Assembly: GCF_012720115.1 (NCBI RefSeq)
Contig: NZ_VNWN01000004.1
Span: 310,001 to 374,000, forward strand
DNA from: Sneathiella chinensis
GTDB taxonomy: Bacteria > Pseudomonadota > Alphaproteobacteria > Sneathiellales > Sneathiellaceae
Reading direction: 5' to 3'
DNA: 64,000 nucleotides
Each line of letters begins with the position of its first letter. Position 1 is the first letter of the stretch. This document shows, piece by piece, positions 60,768 to 64,000 of the stretch. A program made the position numbers and the translations under genes. The notes beneath the pieces were generated by a model, which worked only from the letters and a program-made list of their open reading frames with translations, ran no database searches and was not told where the DNA came from.

Positions 60768-61991
60768 CTATTCGATGCTTTCCTGCCGGGCCGGTTCCGT
60801 GTTGGCAGAGGGGCTGCGGGGCGGCGCTGTCCGCCGCTGGCGTTTGGGGGCGATGAATTGGTTCATGACCGCCCGTAGCAGACCGGGATCATCCCAGGGC
60901 ACATTTCCGGGGCAGGTATAGAGATACTGGCTGTGCCTGTCCCGTTGGAGTTCCGAGGGAAAAACCGTGAGCGTCGCATGGTTTTGAGTGTGAAGGGGAC
61001 CTTCATCAACAGCCGGGGAGCCTTGCCGAAGGGAGGCGGCGAAACGCGGGATCAGGGGCGATCCGGTCTGGCGGCCCATTTGCAGGGAGTGGGTGGGCCG
61101 GAGGTTTACCTCAATCACCGTGGGGAGGCTGCTGGGGGATGATGAGGTTTCCATGACATCGAGACCACCAAAGCCGGTATAATCAAGCCTGGAGACAAGA
61201 GCGCGAAGCGGTTCCGCCCAATGGGGCCGAAAGGTTGTTTTCAGGACCGAAGTGGGGCCGTTTTTCCACGCTTTTTTGAGCGGGATATAAACCTCATATC
61301 CCAGCAGGGTGCCGCGCCATGCGGAAAAACTGATGGAGACCTCCTGCCCCGGTGCGGCTTTCTGGGCAAGGGCTGGCGCGTCGGGGGCCGGGTGAATGTT
61401 GGCCTGATCGCATTTTCCCATGACGGCGGAAAGGTCTTCCGGGCCGGTGAGCCAAAAAACGCCCTGTCCGCCGCTTTCAAAGCTGAGTTTCAGGTAAAAG
61501 GGATAGCCGAAATGCGGGGCCTGTGCCTTGATGGCCTGCCAACTGTCGGCGGTGAAACTGTCCAGGACGGGAAAACCGGCGGTCCGGGCGGCATCCTGAC
61601 TGCCCGGACGGGTGAAAAAGTCGTCATTGGTAACAAGGCTGGTTTCCAGCAGGGCGAGAAGACGCGCCCCGTCGGGAGGCAGGCGATCTTTCTGCAGGCG
61701 CAAGTGGCGACGGGCGGCCAGAAGGTTGCGGATGAAAAGTTCGTCATTGGTAAGAAGAAAGTCCGGCTCCCCCCCTTTCAAGGCGTCCAGAAGACCCCGG
61801 ACCATTCCGCGCATTGTGCCGGTTCGCGCACCCGGCGGAAAGGTGAAATGGCGGTCAAGAAGGGTTGAGTGTGCCAGCAGACTGTGCGGAAAACTCAGCC
61901 CAAAGCAGGCGGAGCCCGCTTCGCGAAAAAGCGAGGGCATCAAGGCCAGACTGCTGTTGTTGTGCATATCCGCAAAAAGAATTTTTCCCAA
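60768..61991 (-). CDS. ATP-grasp domain protein, TTG start
   Basis: This is an uncharacterised 407-residue protein. The middle and end have ATP-grasp features: FPVLDSFTADSWQAIK, GYPFYLKLSFESGGQGVFWL (ATP-lysine and glycine-rich loop), and TVIEVNLRPTHSLQMG (acidic/Asn metal site). The N-terminal ~110 residues (KILFADMHNNSSLALMPSLF) look like a substrate-binding pre-grasp part. It probably ligates a carboxylate to an amine, but the partner is unknown. The start is a TTG six bases after AAGGGGGAG; the first ATG is eight codons further and lacks a site. The neighbouring binding-protein gene is on the same strand. Confidence 0.8.
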   Translation of the reverse strand: MGKILFADMHNNSSLALMPSLFREAGSACFGLSFPHSLLAHSTLLDRHFTFPPGARTGTMRGMVRGLLDALKGGEPDFLLTNDELFIRNLLAARRHLRLQKDRLPPDGARLLALLETSLVTNDDFFTRPGSQDAARTAGFPVLDSFTADSWQAIKAQAPHFGYPFYLKLSFESGGQGVFWLTGPEDLSAVMGKCDQANIHPAPDAPALAQKAAPGQEVSISFSAWRGTLLGYEVYIPLKKAWKNGPTSVLKTTFRPHWAEPLRALVSRLDYTGFGGLDVMETSSSPSSLPTVIEVNLRPTHSLQMGRQTGSPLIPRFAASLRQGSPAVDEGPLHTQNHATLTVFPSELQRDRHSQYLYTCPGNVPWDDPGLLRAVMNQFIAPKRQRRTAPPRSPSANTEPARQESIE

Positions 61992-62094
61992 GCCGTTCTC
62001 CCCCTTCGGCCCAATTTGTCGCGGTATTCGTTATAAATAAAAATATAAATTAGAACAGGGGAAAGTTTTTTTCGCGGGGCAGGGGAAGGGGCTG

Positions 62095-62874
62095 TTAGAG
62101 GGGGACATCCCACGGGGGATTTGCAAGCAGGGACGGAACCTGTGCCTGAAGGAACTGATAGAGGGGCAGGTTCGGCTGTCCCGGTGGCTGGGAGACCAGA
62201 AAATGGCGCGCAAAAACCGAATGGGGGCGCGAAGAAATATAAAGTTCGGACGCCAGTTTGTGCCGTTCAATCAGGTAGGCGGCGATACTGGTGGGAAGGA
62301 TGGCGGCATCCGCCCGCCCGGCGACGACCATTTTCAAGGCGAGAAAGAACCGGGGGACCTCTTCCTTGATGATCAGACCGCGCGCAACCAGAGTATCCAC
62401 CAGACCCCACTGGGTCCCCTGCAATCCGGCAACCGATAACCCGTACAGGGAGAAGGGGGATTTATACTCCACCTTTTGCGAAATGCGGGAAATCACGGCG
62501 TTGCTGTCCCGCTGGTATCCGTCCGTGAACGGATAAGGGGGCGCATTCGGCTCGTTGAACCATTCCGGGTTGACCCACGGAACCACGCACAGGCACCCGT
62601 CTTTCAGGACAAGGTCCAGCCTTTTTCGCGGCAGGATTTCAACCTTGAAATAATACTGCCCATTGGATCGGGCCGACAGCGTGTCGGCAAGGGTGAAGGT
62701 CATGCCCAATCGCGAGGCTTCGTTGATGATGAAGGGCGGTGAATTGTGATAGGTCAGAAAGCGAATGGTGACCGGTTCGCCGGGCAGGTTTTCAGCATGG
62801 GCTGCAGGGAGTGTGATCATCGGTCCCAGCCCTGCAAGAAGCAGAAAGAAGATGCCAGAAACAACCCGGATCAT
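62095..62874 (-). CDS. Periplasmic solute-binding protein, family 3-like
   Basis: This 259-residue protein has a Sec signal (MIRVVSGIFFLLLAGLGP ... AHA) and an extracellular binding fold like amino-acid binding proteins: IRFLTYHNSPPFIINEASRL, ...VEILPRKRLDLVLKDG..., VVPWVNPEWFN, ISRISQKVEYKSPFSLYG and VVAGRADAAILPTSIAAYL. There is no cognate transporter nearby, so it may feed a sensor or be a stand-alone sensor domain. It is upstream of the ATP-grasp gene on the same strand, separated by ~100 bases. Confidence 0.8.
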   Translation of the reverse strand: MIRVVSGIFFLLLAGLGPMITLPAAHAENLPGEPVTIRFLTYHNSPPFIINEASRLGMTFTLADTLSARSNGQYYFKVEILPRKRLDLVLKDGCLCVVPWVNPEWFNEPNAPPYPFTDGYQRDSNAVISRISQKVEYKSPFSLYGLSVAGLQGTQWGLVDTLVARGLIIKEEVPRFFLALKMVVAGRADAAILPTSIAAYLIERHKLASELYISSRPHSVFARHFLVSQPPGQPNLPLYQFLQAQVPSLLANPPWDVPL

Positions 62875-62966
62875 GTCGGCGACGCTCCTTTCAAGACAAC
62901 AGACCTGTCAGGATAGTGTATCAACAGGGGGTATCAAGGGAAAGCAGGAAGCGGCAGGCAGCAGGC

Positions 62967-62987
62967 GGCATGTGGCATGGGGCATGA
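62967..62987 (+). repeat. Three 7-bp tandem copies of GGCATGN
   Basis: GGCATGT, GGCATGG and GGCATGA follow one another in the non-coding stretch between the binding-protein gene and the hybrid kinase gene. It is a short simple repeat of unknown meaning. Confidence 0.4.
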
Positions 62988-63015
62988 GGGAAGCCGTGAG
63001 TGGGAAGCGAGGTAT

Positions 63016-64000
63016 TTATGAGGCCCCCTCCGCGGATACTTCGTGGTTGCGGTTTGCATGAATATCCTCGCCCAGCACCCGGTTGATGGTTTCCAGAAGG
63101 GCCGGCAGGTTGATAGGCTTTTCACAGACGTCGTTCATTCCGGCCTGTTTATACGCGATGATATTGTCCTCGATGATGTCGGCGGTCAGGCCAATGATGG
63201 GAATGTCTGCCATGGGCGGGGGCATGGCGCGGATAACGCGGGTTGCCTGTTCCCCGTCCATGACAGGCATGCGGGCGTCCATCAGGATCAGGTCGAACGT
63301 GGTTTCCTCTACAAGCCGGGTGGCTTCCAGCCCGTTTTCGGCGATGGTCAGGCGGTGGTTCAGCCGACCGAGCAGGCTGTTGACGATCTGTTGGTTAATG
63401 AAATTGTCCTCGACCACCAGAATGTGAAGGGGGCGGCTTGCATGCCAACTGTTGGGGCGGGGGCGGTCCTTTCGCGTCTGAGCACCGTTAGTGGCGTCGG
63501 CATCGGTAGGAGGCGCCTCCGCAGCGTTTGCCGCAATGGTAAAGTGGAAGGTGCTGCCCTTGCCCGGACTGCTTTCAGCGCCAATCTCCCCGCCCATCAA
63601 TCTGGCCAGTTTTCTGGAAATGGACAGGCCAAGGCCGGTGCCACCAAATTCCCGCGAGATGGAACTGTCGGCTTGCGAGAAGGGATGGAAAAGCCTGCTC
63701 AGGTTTTCGCTGCTGATCCCGATGCCGGTGTCCATGACCTCGAACCGGACAAGTGGCGGGGTGCCGAACGGGCCTTGTTCCGGTTGGACGGTGATGGTGA
63801 TCTTGCCCTGCTGGGTGAATTTCAGGGCATTGCCAACAAGGTTGGACAGAATTTGCCCGACCCGCAGGCGGTCGGCGCTGATGGTGTCGGGAAGGGCGCT
63901 GTCCAGTGACCAGCTGACCTGCAGGCCCTTCTGCTTGAACTTGGCCGAAAACAGGTCAACGGTTTCGGTGACAAGGGTTTCCAGATGAAAGGGTTTGGGG
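63016..64000 (-). CDS. Hybrid histidine kinase, C-terminal part (5' end outside window)
   Basis: The frame is open to the window edge. It begins with the end of a HisKA region, then HATPase with QILSNLVGNALKFTQQG, MDTGIGISSENLSRLFHPF and GGTGLGLSISRKLARLMGG, then a receiver domain HILVVEDNFINQQIVNSLLG, the phospho-Asp in DLILMDARMPVMDGE, and the conserved lysine in CEKPINLPALLE. The receiver is C-terminal, as in many hybrid kinases that feed an Hpt protein. An ATG at 63735 is internal. The sensory part lies beyond the window, so the signal is unknown. Confidence 0.92.
   Translation of the reverse strand, partial: PKPFHLETLVTETVDLFSAKFKQKGLQVSWSLDSALPDTISADRLRVGQILSNLVGNALKFTQQGKITITVQPEQGPFGTPPLVRFEVMDTGIGISSENLSRLFHPFSQADSSISREFGGTGLGLSISRKLARLMGGEIGAESSPGKGSTFHFTIAANAAEAPPTDADATNGAQTRKDRPRPNSWHASRPLHILVVEDNFINQQIVNSLLGRLNHRLTIAENGLEATRLVEETTFDLILMDARMPVMDGEQATRVIRAMPPPMADIPIIGLTADIIEDNIIAYKQAGMNDVCEKPINLPALLETINRVLGEDIHANRNHEVSAEGAS

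Noticed and set aside
1-64000. tRNA, rRNA, CRISPR arrays, insertion sequences, prophage or integrative elements
   Set aside because: No cloverleaf-like sequence, rRNA core sequence, regularly spaced repeat, transposase or integrase was recognised by eye. A covariance or repeat search could still find a small RNA gene.

Overview
The window looks like chromosomal DNA from a heterotrophic alphaproteobacterium, probably of a Rhodospirillales-like or related marine lineage. This rests on family resemblance and gene order: the isoprenoid block xseB-ispA-dxs-tlyA-23S methyltransferase, the rpoH-rluD-small membrane protein block, and a LivHMGF operon with an embedded acyl-CoA ligase. The genus cannot be read from the sequence. 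I see no rRNA, tRNA, CRISPR array, insertion sequence, integrase or phage gene. Coding density is high. The clearest compositional break is an A+T island at about 49.65-49.95 kb.

Layout, 0-12.4 kb: the 3' end of purA, a two-PAS histidine kinase with a FixL-like second PAS, and a MarR regulator divergent from a tyrosine catabolic operon (VOC protein, hppD, fumarylacetoacetase, maiA; no homogentisate dioxygenase). A second catabolic run follows: thiolase-fold protein without the usual cysteine, DUF35 partner, MaoC hydratase, HpcH/HpaI lyase, CaiB CoA-transferase and a PaaG-like enoyl-CoA isomerase. 12.5-24.8 kb: a membrane-anchored pseudokinase with a small membrane partner, rpoH, rluD, a JAMM metalloprotease, threonine aldolase, an MscS channel, a TusA-like protein, a degenerate GGDEF-EAL protein, and an RlmD/RumA-type methyltransferase with tlyA.

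24.8-45 kb: dxs, ispA, xseB and a histone-deacetylase-family gene on the minus strand; an RND efflux pair behind a 23-bp tandem repeat; a GAF-PAS histidine kinase convergent with a PilZ protein; an SDR; an omega-aminotransferase; a monoacylglycerol-lipase-like hydrolase; an AllA-like cupin divergent from a LysR regulator; a sterol-desaturase-family protein; an acyl-CoA ligase; and Hsp20. 45-64 kb: an MDR reductase, prfC, yajQ, an MBL-fold hydrolase, the large Liv-type ABC transporter operon with an AMP-forming acyl-CoA ligase and two paralogous binding proteins, a chemoreceptor, an ATP-grasp protein, a periplasmic binding protein and a truncated hybrid histidine kinase.

The common theme is scavenging of organic acids: ABC import coupled to CoA activation, CoA-thioester catabolism, aromatic amino acid breakdown and several sensory kinases. 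The most unusual items are the pseudokinase/membrane pair, the cysteine-less thiolase with DUF35 and MaoC partners, the degenerate GGDEF-EAL protein, and the Liv operon leader, which has a perfect inverted repeat at the predicted transcription start and an apparent CTG start codon.
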